Source of the DNA: Bacteroidales bacterium
Lineage (GTDB): Bacteria > Bacteroidota > Bacteroidia > Bacteroidales > F082
Direction of reading: 5' to 3'
NCBI GenBank assembly: GCA_017651645.1
Contig: JAGCCO010000009.1
Location: 1 to 30,581 of the forward strand
Length of the DNA: 30,581 nucleotides
Under the pieces are notes generated by a model. That model was not told the DNA's origin, did not search any database, and saw nothing but the letters and a program-made list of their open reading frames with translations. Positions 14,898-23,145 of this stretch are shown here, in pieces; position 1 is the first letter of the stretch, and each line of letters starts with the position of its first letter. The position numbers and the translations under genes are program-made.

Positions 14898-16667
14898 ATG
14901 AAAAAACTTCTTGTCCTATCCGTTTTGCTTGCCGTTGGAATGGCGGTTACAGCGCAATCACCTTGGAACGGCACGGTCGCCGAAGCCTACGATGGCGGCG
15001 ACGGCACGCCCGAAAACCCTTACCAGATCGCCACGGCTGAACAGCTGGCTCTACTGGCATACGAGACGAATAACGGCGACGGCGGCAATCCCAATTGTTA
15101 TATCCTCACCGACGACATCAACCTGAATGGCGACAAAGGCTATCTATGGACACCCATAGGTACCGTGAAAACCGAATGGCATCCCACCAATCCCAACATT
15201 CAGCCCGCCCACCCTTTTATGGGTGTTTTTGAGGGTAACAACCATGTCGTCAGTGAGATGTATGCCAACGACAAAGATGTATTAGGCTTGTTTGGATGTA
15301 CGGTTGACGCTATTGTCAAAAATGTTCGAATCACGGAGTCAAACCTGACACTCGGCGATTATGTTGGGATGGTTGTTGGCTTGTCCGTCAACACCAATAT
15401 CATTAATTGCACCGCTAGCGGTGTGATACAGGCGAACGGCAATAAAGTGGGTGGTATTGTCGGGCATTTTGTCGCTGAAACCATTGGAAACGACACTGTT
15501 TTTGTCAAGGATTGTGTCAGCGATTCTGAGATTAATTACGGTGACATGTATTTAGGTGGCATTGTTGGTTATACCACGATGAACAATGGTAATTTGGTCA
15601 TCGAACATTGTGTGAATCAAGGTGATATTGGAAGTATGACGAACAGCTTTTCAGCAGGAGGAATGGTTGGCCAGGGTAGTTATATCATCAGGAATTGCCA
15701 CAATTATGGTAAAGTATCTGCCCAAACTACCGCTGGCGGAATGGTGGGACAAGGTGGCTCTTTTGGCTTGATTGAATGTTGCATCAACCATGCATCAGGC
15801 GAGGTGATGGGTGGAAGCAGTGCAGGTGGCATCATTGGAACGCCGATTTTCACGACAATCAAGAAATGCGGCAATAGGGCATTGGTTACGGGTAAAGGTT
15901 CCAGTATGATTCTTGTGGGAGGCATTTGCGGCAGCGATGGCTCTATTTCCAACTGCTACAACACAGGCGACCTCAAAGCCATTGCGACTTCAAGTGATGT
16001 GAGTGTAGTTGAAATGGGCGGCATAACAGGTACTCCTACGGAGGGCTTTGTCTACAATGTGTACAATTCGGGCCAAATCATCAAACCTGCTAATCCCAAT
16101 CTGCCCAATACATTGTATGCGCATATCATTCCAGCAATTTTGAGTGATTCGGCCATCCGCAATTGCTATTGGTATGGCAATGTGGACATTCCATCCTATG
16201 TCTATAACGTGGAAAGCCACAGTTATGTCTATCTTCCAGAATCCTGTGTGTTTAACGAGGGCGCGTCATCCACTTCATGGAACCTCTCGGAGGCTCAATA
16301 CGGCACTACGGATTTGCTAGAGGCCTTGAACCTCGGTGCGATGGGTGAATGCATGTGGGTGGAAGACGAGGATGGCGTCAATGGTGGTTTCCCTGTGATT
16401 GGTCTTATAGACCCTGATAATGTTGTTGAAATTGCTGAAAACCAATATATTATCTATCCAAATCCAACCAACGGCGTTTTGTTTATAGAGACGCGCCATG
16501 GCGCGTCTCTACAAAACCAAACGTATCGCATCACTAATCTCATGGGCCAGACCTTGCAATCAGGCCACATCGCGGGCGACCACCAACAAATGGATGTCTC
16601 GGCCTTGCCTGCGGGCATGTATCTGCTCACTGTTGATGGCACGACACAAAAGTTCATCGTAAAATAA
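14898..16667 (+). CDS. Secreted GLUG-repeat surface protein with T9SS sorting domain
   Basis: The 589-aa protein begins MKKLLVLSVLLAVGMAVTAQ (signal peptide). It has the N-terminal module GTPENPYQIATAEQLALLA and repeats with a GGIVG/GGMVG core alternating with Asn-Cys turns (GGIVGHF, GGIVGYTT, GGMVGQGS, GGMVGQGG, AGGIIG). These are GLUG-type repeats that build a beta-solenoid in bacterial adhesins. A sorting domain (IIYPNPTNGVLFIE) ends MYLLTVDGTTQKFIVK. The likely role is surface display and adhesion; no enzymatic motif is seen. A 26-bp palindrome adds ETRHGASLQ inside the sorting domain. The N-terminal module is close to that of the protein at 19456. It is the first gene of a two-gene operon. 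Confidence 0.85.
   Translation: MKKLLVLSVLLAVGMAVTAQSPWNGTVAEAYDGGDGTPENPYQIATAEQLALLAYETNNGDGGNPNCYILTDDINLNGDKGYLWTPIGTVKTEWHPTNPNIQPAHPFMGVFEGNNHVVSEMYANDKDVLGLFGCTVDAIVKNVRITESNLTLGDYVGMVVGLSVNTNIINCTASGVIQANGNKVGGIVGHFVAETIGNDTVFVKDCVSDSEINYGDMYLGGIVGYTTMNNGNLVIEHCVNQGDIGSMTNSFSAGGMVGQGSYIIRNCHNYGKVSAQTTAGGMVGQGGSFGLIECCINHASGEVMGGSSAGGIIGTPIFTTIKKCGNRALVTGKGSSMILVGGICGSDGSISNCYNTGDLKAIATSSDVSVVEMGGITGTPTEGFVYNVYNSGQIIKPANPNLPNTLYAHIIPAILSDSAIRNCYWYGNVDIPSYVYNVESHSYVYLPESCVFNEGASSTSWNLSEAQYGTTDLLEALNLGAMGECMWVEDEDGVNGGFPVIGLIDPDNVVEIAENQYIIYPNPTNGVLFIETRHGASLQNQTYRITNLMGQTLQSGHIAGDHQQMDVSALPAGMYLLTVDGTTQKFIVK
16486..16511. repeat. 26-bp perfect palindrome in frame in a sorting domain
   Basis: TAGAGACGCGCCA and its exact complement lie back to back with no loop. 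Translation gives ETRHGASL inside a sorting domain that otherwise reads VLFIE...NQTYRITNLMGQ. This sequence family is different from the GGTCCCTGAG family but behaves the same way, as a short mobile palindrome tolerated in a coding loop. Confidence 0.8.
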
Positions 16668-16688
16668 ACCATTCAAAAACTGTTAGAT

Positions 16689-17603
16689 ATGAAAAGATAC
16701 AGATTAGTTATCGTGTTTTCCTTCCTGATCGTGGCAGGAATGGTGAAAATGCAAGCACAAGACACTGTCAGCCTCTCTACAGGCTTGTTCGCTACTGAAA
16801 GTGGCAAGGAGATAGTTTCCTCTCAGGATGATTTTCCCGACTATAGCGAATGGCTATACTATGATGATGGCAACTATTACACCAACCTTGGCTTTATGCC
16901 CGAGGGCATTCCCTTTTCATGGGCGGTGGTGTTTCCTGGCTCCATGCTTCAACCGTTTGAAGGCCATGTTTTGACCAAAGTAGCATTATTTGAGAACGAC
17001 TGGAACACGGGCGACTTGCGTCTGAGCGTTTATTATGGGGAAGACTATATGCCTCGCACTTTGATGGCCGAGCAAATTGTTACGCCTTTATGCGAATGGT
17101 GGTTCCATGAGATTGACTTGGATACGCCTGTCGGCATCGACACTACGCAGTGTTTGTGGATTGTCTTCTCTGAACTTGCCGTGACCGAGACCTATTCGGC
17201 CGCTTGTTCCGAAAACTTGAGTTCGGCCAGCCCCAATGCGAGATGGGTGCAATTTGAGGAAAACAAGTGGATGGACATGGGGGATACAGATGAACGTTTG
17301 TCCAAACTCCAATTCATGATTCGCGCCTATGTGACCGACCCTTGGGGCTTTGAGGAGCCTTTGCTCGACAATGGATTGGATGTTTATCCCAACCCGGGCG
17401 GCAACACACTCAACATCCGCACGGCTCTGCCAAATGCCCATGTCGAGGTGTATGATTTGAACGGAAAACTGATTTACTATCAAGAAATTACCGACGCAAT
17501 AACCTCGATAAATGCTGAGAATTGGGTCTCGGGGACTTATGTTTGGAAGGTGGTTTCAAACGGCAAGGAAGAGGAAAAAGGAAAGTGGATAAAATTAGAA
17601 TAA
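16689..17603 (+). CDS. Small secreted protein with T9SS sorting domain
   Basis: The 304-aa protein has a signal peptide (MKRYRLVIVFSFLIVAGMVKMQAQ) and one globular domain of about 190 residues. That domain includes WLYYDDGNYYTNLGF, HVLTKVALFENDW, LRLSVYYGEDYMPRTLMAEQ and QCLWIVF, which looks like the jelly-roll modules found in secreted adhesins and peptidases of Bacteroidota. I would not assign it more closely. The sorting domain VYPNPGGNTLNIRT ... GKWIKLE is of the GKWIK-ending type shared with 9132, 21501, 24946, 26483 and 28218. It lies 21 bases after the GLUG gene and is probably co-transcribed with it. Confidence 0.8.
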   Translation: MKRYRLVIVFSFLIVAGMVKMQAQDTVSLSTGLFATESGKEIVSSQDDFPDYSEWLYYDDGNYYTNLGFMPEGIPFSWAVVFPGSMLQPFEGHVLTKVALFENDWNTGDLRLSVYYGEDYMPRTLMAEQIVTPLCEWWFHEIDLDTPVGIDTTQCLWIVFSELAVTETYSAACSENLSSASPNARWVQFEENKWMDMGDTDERLSKLQFMIRAYVTDPWGFEEPLLDNGLDVYPNPGGNTLNIRTALPNAHVEVYDLNGKLIYYQEITDAITSINAENWVSGTYVWKVVSNGKEEEKGKWIKLE

Positions 17604-17638
17604 CATAATAACTTGATTATCAGTAAAAATAAACAAAG

Positions 17639-17732
17639 TTTTGGCGTAATCTCGCATTTTTTAGCAGATTGCGCCAAAAATTGTGTCAGTTTTTTGGCGC
17701 AATCTCTGATTTTTTGTAACTTTGCGCCAAAA
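17639..17732. promoter_or_regulatory. Four-copy operator array and promoter of the ATPase gene
   Basis: TTTTGGCGTAATCT (17639-17652), AGATTGCGCCAAAA (17666-17679, inverted), TTTTGGCGCAATCT (17692-17705) and TTTGCGCCAAAA (17721-17732, inverted, shorter) form two head-to-head pairs. The last copy overlaps the -7 box TAACTTTG (17717-17724), so a protein bound there would block transcription. The sites occur only here in the window, which suggests autoregulation by the ATPase protein or another dedicated factor. Confidence 0.65.
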
Positions 17733-17742
17733 TTCAGACCAA

Positions 17743-19197
17743 ATGGAAACATCAATCATCGGACGCGAAGAGGAAAAACGCCAACTTAACAACTACATCG
17801 CCAGCCCTCGTTCGGAGTTCGTCGCCATCTATGGCCGCCGCCGTATTGGGAAGACTTTCCTCGTCAAGGAAATGTTTGAAGGTCGGTTCGCTTTCCGCAT
17901 GACCGGCAAAGAAAAGGCTGATACCAAGGAACAACTTCAGAATTTCCATTATGCCCTTTCGGATTTGGGCGTGGATATCGACCTGCTATCCAATTGGAAC
18001 GAGGCTTTCAGGATGCTGAGCCAGTACATTGAACGACTTGACACGAACGAGCCTAAAATCCTGTTTTTCGACGAGTTGCCGTGGCTCGACTCCACAGGCT
18101 CGCATTTCGTGGATGCCTTGGAATACTTCTGGAACAACTGGGCCTATTACCGCAACGACATCAAACTCATCGTGTGCGGGTCGGCTACCTCGTGGATGCT
18201 CAACCACATCATCAATGCGCGGGGCGGACTTCATAACCGTGTCACCCACCAAATTAATATGATGCCGTTCACGCTTCGCGAAACCGAACTTTATTTTCGG
18301 TCGCAGAACTTCCCCTACGAGCGTTCCGAAATCATGGAATGTTACATGGCCATCGGCGGCGTGGCTTATTATTTGTCGCTGTTTGAGGCCGATAAAAGCG
18401 TCAGCCAAAACATCGAGACCCTCTTTTTCCGCCGCAATGCCGAACTGAAAGGCGAGTTTGGGAAAATCTACAAATCGCTGTTCAAACGGGCAGAGCACCA
18501 CATCGCCATCGTGACTGCCCTCGCGAAAAAAGGCTCTGGCATGACGCGAACCGAAATTATAGAAGAACTCAACGCGACCAACAACGGCAACCTCAGTACG
18601 CAACTTCGCGAATTGGAGGAATGTGAGTTCATCCGCAGTTTCGTTCCCTTTGGGAAAACCAAGAAAAACACGATGTATCAACTGATTGACCTTTTCACGC
18701 TGTTTCATTTCCGATTCCTCGACGGACGGGCAAGTTTTCCTGCCAATTACTGGCCGAAACTCCAATTGACACCTGCCTACTCCAACTGGTGCGGCTATGC
18801 TTTTGAAATCCTATGCCTGAACCATATCGAGCAGATTGTGAAGGACTTGGGCATCGACGGCATGTTGAACACGCCTTGCTCGTGGAGTTATCGCCCCACC
18901 AAAGCCATCCTCGAATCGGAGGATGCCGACGAAGACCTGAAAAAAGGTGCCCAAATCGATCTGCTCATCGACCGCAGCGACAAGACCATCACCCTTTGCG
19001 AGATGAAATACGCCCAAGGCGAGTATGAAATCACGAAGGATTATGATGCCCTTGTGCAGCAGCGCATGAAGGTGTTCCGCAAGGTGACGGGAACCAAAAA
19101 GACGCTTGTTCCCGTCTATGTCACACCTTTCGGCCTGACCAACAACATGTACAGTCGCCGTTTGCCCAGGCAGGTGACTGCTGATGCCTTGTTCTGA
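17743..19197 (+). CDS. AAA+ ATPase with winged helix and PD-(D/E)XK-like C-terminal domain
   Basis: The 484-aa cytoplasmic protein belongs to the archaeal-type ATPase family (AAA plus DUF234-type C-terminus), widespread and often mobile in Bacteroidota. Walker A is GRRRIGKT (31-38) and Walker B is ILFFDELPWL (D110, E111). A winged-helix-like part follows (MTRTEIIEELNATNNGNLST). The C-terminal domain has D406 (QIDLLIDR), E420 and K422 (CEMK), the pattern of a PD-(D/E)XK nuclease. The start at 17743 is chosen over an upstream TTG because the latter lies inside the -7 box. Four inverted operator sites cover its promoter. It sits between two cargo operons, where the other sets have a TPR-HTH regulator. 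The cellular role of this family is not established, and I see no partner gene. Confidence 0.85.
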   Translation: METSIIGREEEKRQLNNYIASPRSEFVAIYGRRRIGKTFLVKEMFEGRFAFRMTGKEKADTKEQLQNFHYALSDLGVDIDLLSNWNEAFRMLSQYIERLDTNEPKILFFDELPWLDSTGSHFVDALEYFWNNWAYYRNDIKLIVCGSATSWMLNHIINARGGLHNRVTHQINMMPFTLRETELYFRSQNFPYERSEIMECYMAIGGVAYYLSLFEADKSVSQNIETLFFRRNAELKGEFGKIYKSLFKRAEHHIAIVTALAKKGSGMTRTEIIEELNATNNGNLSTQLRELEECEFIRSFVPFGKTKKNTMYQLIDLFTLFHFRFLDGRASFPANYWPKLQLTPAYSNWCGYAFEILCLNHIEQIVKDLGIDGMLNTPCSWSYRPTKAILESEDADEDLKKGAQIDLLIDRSDKTITLCEMKYAQGEYEITKDYDALVQQRMKVFRKVTGTKKTLVPVYVTPFGLTNNMYSRRLPRQVTADALF

Positions 19198-19455
19198 CTC
19201 TTTTTAACCATGATTTTACGCAATAATTTGATGCTTTATCCGTGGATTTTTTGCCGAAATTTCCGTGTGGATTGGCTAAAATCATAGGGACAAAATTTGT
19301 AATGGAAAAATTATAATATTCTGTTTTTTAATTGTTTATAAATTTTCAACCTCAAAAAAATATGGACATTGGTTTTGGGGTTGTATTTTTTGTGGTTTTT
19401 TGTTATAGCTTTGCAGAAAAGAGAACCAATGTATTACTATTAAAAACACAATACG
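19198..19455 (+). promoter_or_regulatory. Intergenic region with cargo promoter P3
   Basis: No gene is seen here. The distal 150 bases are AT-rich without clear structure. The promoter has the -7 box TAGCTTTG (19406-19413), a TTG at 19381-19383 (22 bases above) and two T-tracts (ATTTTTT, GTTTTTTG). AAAAAAATATGGACATTGG (19354-19372) has its G at 19364, again 42 bases before the -7 box. P3 lacks the second distal copy at the 54-base offset seen in P1 and P2. Confidence 0.6.
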
Positions 19456-21447
19456 ATGAAAAACATTAGACTTTATACCCTGCTTGCGCTCCTGCTGATG
19501 GCGAGAGAGGTGGTGGCACAAAACGATTGCTGGGACGGCACGATTGCCGAAGCCTATGCTGGCGGCGACGGCACTCCCGAAAATCCTTATCAAATCGCAA
19601 CCGCTGAACAATTGGCTTTGCTTGCGCAACAAACCAATAACGGCACGGGCGGCAACGCCTGCTACATTCTGACAGACAACATTTGCTTGAATGAGAATCC
19701 TGATGTCAATCCCGTGCTTTGGACACCCATCGGGCATGTCGTCGGAAACGAGCCTCCCTATTTCACGGGTCGTTTCGACGGCAACAAAATGAATATCTCC
19801 GGCTTGGTCTGCCAGTCAAATACCGGACATGGAATTGCTGGCTTGTTTGGCTGCACAAACGGGGCTGTAATTCAGAATATTACACTTCAAAATTGCAGAT
19901 TGAACGGAACGCAGTATACGGGTGCGTTGGTGGGATATGCAGGATTGACCGACATTTCGGGCTGTTATATTGACAATGTTTCAGTCACTTGCGAGGCGAG
20001 ATCGGCGGGCGGCTTGGCGGGTTTCTTCGGCTTGCCTTACGGCGTGAGCCAAAACTCCAACGATACTTGCCACATTGTTGATTGTCATGTAGGGCAAAAT
20101 GTAACCGTGTATGGCAGGCTGTCGGGCGGACTGGTGGGCGAAATCACCGAATACTTGCTTTGGGGACCTTCGGCGCCTATCGTTGTGTCGAATTGCACAG
20201 GCAATGCCGTCATGATGGGTACGGAGTGCGTTGGTGGTCTCGTCGGTTTCATGCGTGATGGCGAGATGGAATCATGCCGTTGCTGGAACGAGGTGCATAG
20301 CCCCCAATATGCCGGTGGCATGGTGGGTATGGGAATCAGTATCAACTTCACCGACTGCCAGAATGGTGCCAACGTAACCGGAAATTACCAAAGTGGCGGA
20401 ATGGTCGGCAAGTTGTATGGAGGAAATATCTTAAACTGCGAGAATTACGGCTGGATTTATGGAGGTGGAGCAGGTGGCATCTCGAAAATTGGGGGCATGG
20501 TTGGAAGATATGAGCCTGACCCGCTCCTTGCCGGGTCGCCGTGTGAAAACTACATTCGCAATTGCCATAACTACGGGGACATCACAGGTTCCAGCGATGA
20601 GGCGGGAGGCATTATAGGATATGCAGAAGGTAATTACATCGAAGAACTGTTCATTGTGGATTGCAGCAATAGCGGCGTGGTGGTCGACAATGCACATCTC
20701 GCAGGTGGCATTATAGGCCATAATGGTTATATTGTGAGAATACTGAATGTGTACAACACGGCAACCGTAGGGGCGCGCATTGGCGTTGGCGGCATCGTGG
20801 GCGAATTGTCGCTTTCGCCAGACAGGGTCATCAATGCCTACAGCACTGGCGAACTCATCCATGAAATTGACAATTATGTCTGTCCGAGAGGAGCCATTGT
20901 CGGATATTCTTCCACGAACGACCAATTCAGCAGTTGCTATTGGTTGGCCTCAGATGAATACGGCAGCAACGGTCAAGGCCCCGAACTCGAAAATTCAAGT
21001 GCTTTCGGCCCAACGACCTCGCCTTCGGCATGGCAACTCGAGACCCTGATGCATAATACAGACGACCTGCTCACCGCCTTGAATTTGGGTGCGGAGCAAA
21101 TAGAAACGGAATTCCCTGCATTGGGTTCAATCAGCCATTGGCGCGAAGATGTGGAGATGTCCAACGGCGGGTTCCCACTCTTTGGCAACCAATGGCCAAA
21201 CGGAATTGATGAGTCCGTTACGGATGCTCATGTTTGCATCTATCCCAATCCAGCCAACAACCTTGTTCACATTGAAGAAATTGATGTTTCTGAAGTGCAG
21301 GTCTACAACGCCCTCGGCCAGTTGGTGAAGACCGTGCGCGATACGAATGAAATCAGTGTGGCAGACCTGCCGCAAGGCGTTTACCTGCTGCGCATTGCGG
21401 ACGCGGAAGGGATAAAACATATGGTGCGAGTGGTGGTGAAGGGATAG
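19456..21447 (+). CDS. Secreted GLUG-repeat surface protein with T9SS sorting domain (paralogue)
   Basis: The 663-aa protein starts MKNIRLYTLLALLLMAREVVAQ and repeats the module GTPENPYQIATAEQLALLA of the 14898 protein almost unchanged. At least nine GLUG-type repeats follow (GALVGYAG, GGLAGFFG, GGLVGEIT, GGLVGFMR, GGMVGMG, GGMVGKLY, GGMVGRYE, GGIIGYAE, GGIIGHNG), then a sorting domain with CIYPNPANNLVHIEE. Its last residues, LLRIADAEG...VRVVVKG, match the C10 protease tail better than those of its operon partner. It is probably a solenoid adhesin. A short hairpin, TTCCCCGAAGGGGAA (21451-21465), follows the stop, and the next cargo gene starts 53 bases later. Confidence 0.85.
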   Translation: MKNIRLYTLLALLLMAREVVAQNDCWDGTIAEAYAGGDGTPENPYQIATAEQLALLAQQTNNGTGGNACYILTDNICLNENPDVNPVLWTPIGHVVGNEPPYFTGRFDGNKMNISGLVCQSNTGHGIAGLFGCTNGAVIQNITLQNCRLNGTQYTGALVGYAGLTDISGCYIDNVSVTCEARSAGGLAGFFGLPYGVSQNSNDTCHIVDCHVGQNVTVYGRLSGGLVGEITEYLLWGPSAPIVVSNCTGNAVMMGTECVGGLVGFMRDGEMESCRCWNEVHSPQYAGGMVGMGISINFTDCQNGANVTGNYQSGGMVGKLYGGNILNCENYGWIYGGGAGGISKIGGMVGRYEPDPLLAGSPCENYIRNCHNYGDITGSSDEAGGIIGYAEGNYIEELFIVDCSNSGVVVDNAHLAGGIIGHNGYIVRILNVYNTATVGARIGVGGIVGELSLSPDRVINAYSTGELIHEIDNYVCPRGAIVGYSSTNDQFSSCYWLASDEYGSNGQGPELENSSAFGPTTSPSAWQLETLMHNTDDLLTALNLGAEQIETEFPALGSISHWREDVEMSNGGFPLFGNQWPNGIDESVTDAHVCIYPNPANNLVHIEEIDVSEVQVYNALGQLVKTVRDTNEISVADLPQGVYLLRIADAEGIKHMVRVVVKG

Positions 21448-21450
21448 GGA

Positions 21451-21465
21451 TTCCCCGAAGGGGAA
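21451..21465. repeat. Short hairpin just after a cargo stop codon
   Basis: TTCCCCGAAGGGGAA forms a six-pair stem with a three-base loop, three bases after the stop of the preceding gene. A near copy, GATTCCCAAAGGGAAATC (23014-23031), follows the stop of the next cargo gene directly. Neither has a T run, so they are more likely message-stabilising hairpins or minimal REP units than terminators. Confidence 0.5.
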
Positions 21466-21500
21466 ACTCAACAAAATGCAATCAATAAAAACATCATACA

Positions 21501-23012
21501 ATGAAAAACAATAGATTATTCGTCCTGCTTGCGCTCCTGCTGATAGCGGGAGGGGTGACGATGCAAGCGCAAGAAAACGATAGGACGCTTGAATACGGTT
21601 ATTGGGCTGATGTCGTAACCGAACAGCCCGAAGGCTATGTGATTGATGCTGAAGGTAATGTGGGAATATACTCGCCCGAAGGTTTGGCTTGGCTTTCGTG
21701 CGTAGTGAACGGGCTGAACGGCTGTGAGCCTGACAATTTCGATGGGCGCACTGTGAGACTGATGGCCGACCTCAACCTTGAGAAAGATTATGGTTTGATG
21801 AACCTGGTCCCTGTAGGAAATCGTGAACACCGTTTCATGGGTACTTTTGATGGTCAAGATCATAGTATTGATGGGCTGTTTATACTTAATTCCTTGGGAG
21901 AGGAAACGCGAATGGATATGGGGTTGTTTGGCTATTTGTATCATGGCACGGTGAGAAACCTTTCGCTTAATTCCGGTTTTTATGCTTATATGCATCCATT
22001 TGACATGAATACAGGAACATACGAACTTTATTATGACGCACTTGTTGCCGCTGTTTCTGACTCGCTATCTTTGGTGGAAAACTGCAATTGTCGCTTCAAA
22101 GTATCAGAATTGGTGGGAAACGCGCATCCGGCCGGAGTATATATGGCTGCATTCGTCGGTCTCAACCGTAATTCCACGGTGCGCAACTGCGCATACGAGA
22201 TGGACATGTATTCTCAAGCAAGTGGAATAGATAATGGCGGCATCGTGTTGCGTAACCTTTGTGAAGGCGATTATGCTGATGCCATTGTAGAGAACTGCTA
22301 CTTCTATGGAAGCCTGATGGGGTCATACAGCGATGAAAACATGGGTGGTATCGTGTGTTTTAACGAAACTGTTTCCAACGGGAAGAATGCCATTGTGAGG
22401 AATTGCTATTCGGAGTTGCTGGACTATTTGACTGGTCATTATAATAAAGGTTGTATTGTGGCCTATAATTCGGAGGGCAGTGTTGTTGAAAATTGCTTTG
22501 CCGATGTCAGTGGACAACAAGGATGGAATGGGTTGTTTGGCACTAATTTGGGCGAGACGATCAATTGCACGGAATTCCTTCCCTATATCTACATAGGCGA
22601 TGGGGCGTTATCGGAACCAGTCATGATTGGCGAAACGCAAACTGACAGGTTGGTTGAGGCACTAAACGCTTGGGTTAATGTACAAGAAGAGCCTAACCTG
22701 TATCGGGAATGGATTGAAGGCTATTACATTCCAGTCCCTGAATTTGGAGAGGTTTGGGGAGTTATTGAAAATGTAGTTTTTTCAAGAACTAACGCCTATC
22801 CTAATCCAGGGAAGGATGTGCTGAATATCTGCACGAGGTTGCGGGATGCTTGGGTGGAAGTGTATGATATGAATGGGAGGCTGGTTCATCATCAAAAAAT
22901 TACCGATGAAACAACCTCGATTAATGCTGAGAATTGGGCTTCGGGAAGTTATGTTTGGAAAGTGGTTTCAAATGGCAAGGAAGCGGAGAGAGGGAAATGG
23001 ATAAAAGAATAG
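21501..23012 (+). CDS. Secreted surface protein, GLUG-like, with T9SS sorting domain
   Basis: The 503-aa protein has the shared signal peptide (MKNNRLFVLLALLLIAGGV ... QAQ). It has a start module IYSPEGLAWLSCVVNGLNG with FDGRTVRLMADLNLEKDY, characteristic of proteins that precede GLUG repeats. Degenerate repeats follow, with RNCAYEM, VENCYFYG, VRNCYSE and VENCFADV turns. Compared with 14898 and 19456 the GGIVG cores are mostly lost, so the solenoid is diverged. The sorting domain from YPNPGKDVLNICTRL ends GKWIKE. It is the second gene of the P3 operon. The likely role is surface adhesion; no catalytic motif is seen. Confidence 0.8.
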   Translation: MKNNRLFVLLALLLIAGGVTMQAQENDRTLEYGYWADVVTEQPEGYVIDAEGNVGIYSPEGLAWLSCVVNGLNGCEPDNFDGRTVRLMADLNLEKDYGLMNLVPVGNREHRFMGTFDGQDHSIDGLFILNSLGEETRMDMGLFGYLYHGTVRNLSLNSGFYAYMHPFDMNTGTYELYYDALVAAVSDSLSLVENCNCRFKVSELVGNAHPAGVYMAAFVGLNRNSTVRNCAYEMDMYSQASGIDNGGIVLRNLCEGDYADAIVENCYFYGSLMGSYSDENMGGIVCFNETVSNGKNAIVRNCYSELLDYLTGHYNKGCIVAYNSEGSVVENCFADVSGQQGWNGLFGTNLGETINCTEFLPYIYIGDGALSEPVMIGETQTDRLVEALNAWVNVQEEPNLYREWIEGYYIPVPEFGEVWGVIENVVFSRTNAYPNPGKDVLNICTRLRDAWVEVYDMNGRLVHHQKITDETTSINAENWASGSYVWKVVSNGKEAERGKWIKE

Positions 23013-23069
23013 AGATTCCCAAAGGGAAATCGAAGATTCGACGAAGTCAATCCAGAAATGGAAACGAGC

Positions 23070-23103
23070 AAAAGGCTGACCGAGAAAACGATTAGCCTTT
23101 TTT
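23070..23103 (+). terminator. Probable terminator upstream of regulator 3
   Basis: AAAAGGCT (23070-23077) pairs with AGCCTTTT (23094-23101) around a 16-base loop, with T residues to 23103. The region from CCAGAAATGGAAACGAGCAA is the same as before regulator 1, but there the stem is longer, so this copy has partly decayed. Confidence 0.55.
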
Positions 23104-23132
23104 CGTTGGTGCCGTTGTTTCATTAAAATTGT

Positions 23133-23140
23133 TACCTTTG
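23133..23140 (+). promoter_or_regulatory. -7 box of regulator 3, only 5 bases from ATG
   Basis: TACCTTTG followed by CCGCC and the ATG at 23146 is identical to the arrangement at regulator 1. The transcription start would fall on or next to the start codon. Confidence 0.65.
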
Positions 23141-23145
23141 CCGCC

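Noticed and set aside
15400..15960. Regularly spaced motifs in the GLUG genes, considered as a possible CRISPR-like array
   Set aside because: The regularity is at protein level (GGIVG/GGMVG with Asn-Cys turns) and the DNA repeats are neither identical nor separated by unique spacers.
17986..18765. 259-aa open frame opposite the ATPase gene
   Set aside because: The plus strand carries Walker A, Walker B and nuclease motifs through this stretch; the reverse frame has none.
21451..21465. The TTCCCCGAAGGGGAA hairpin as a terminator
   Set aside because: No T run follows, the next cargo gene starts within 40 bases, and a similar hairpin recurs after another cargo stop codon.
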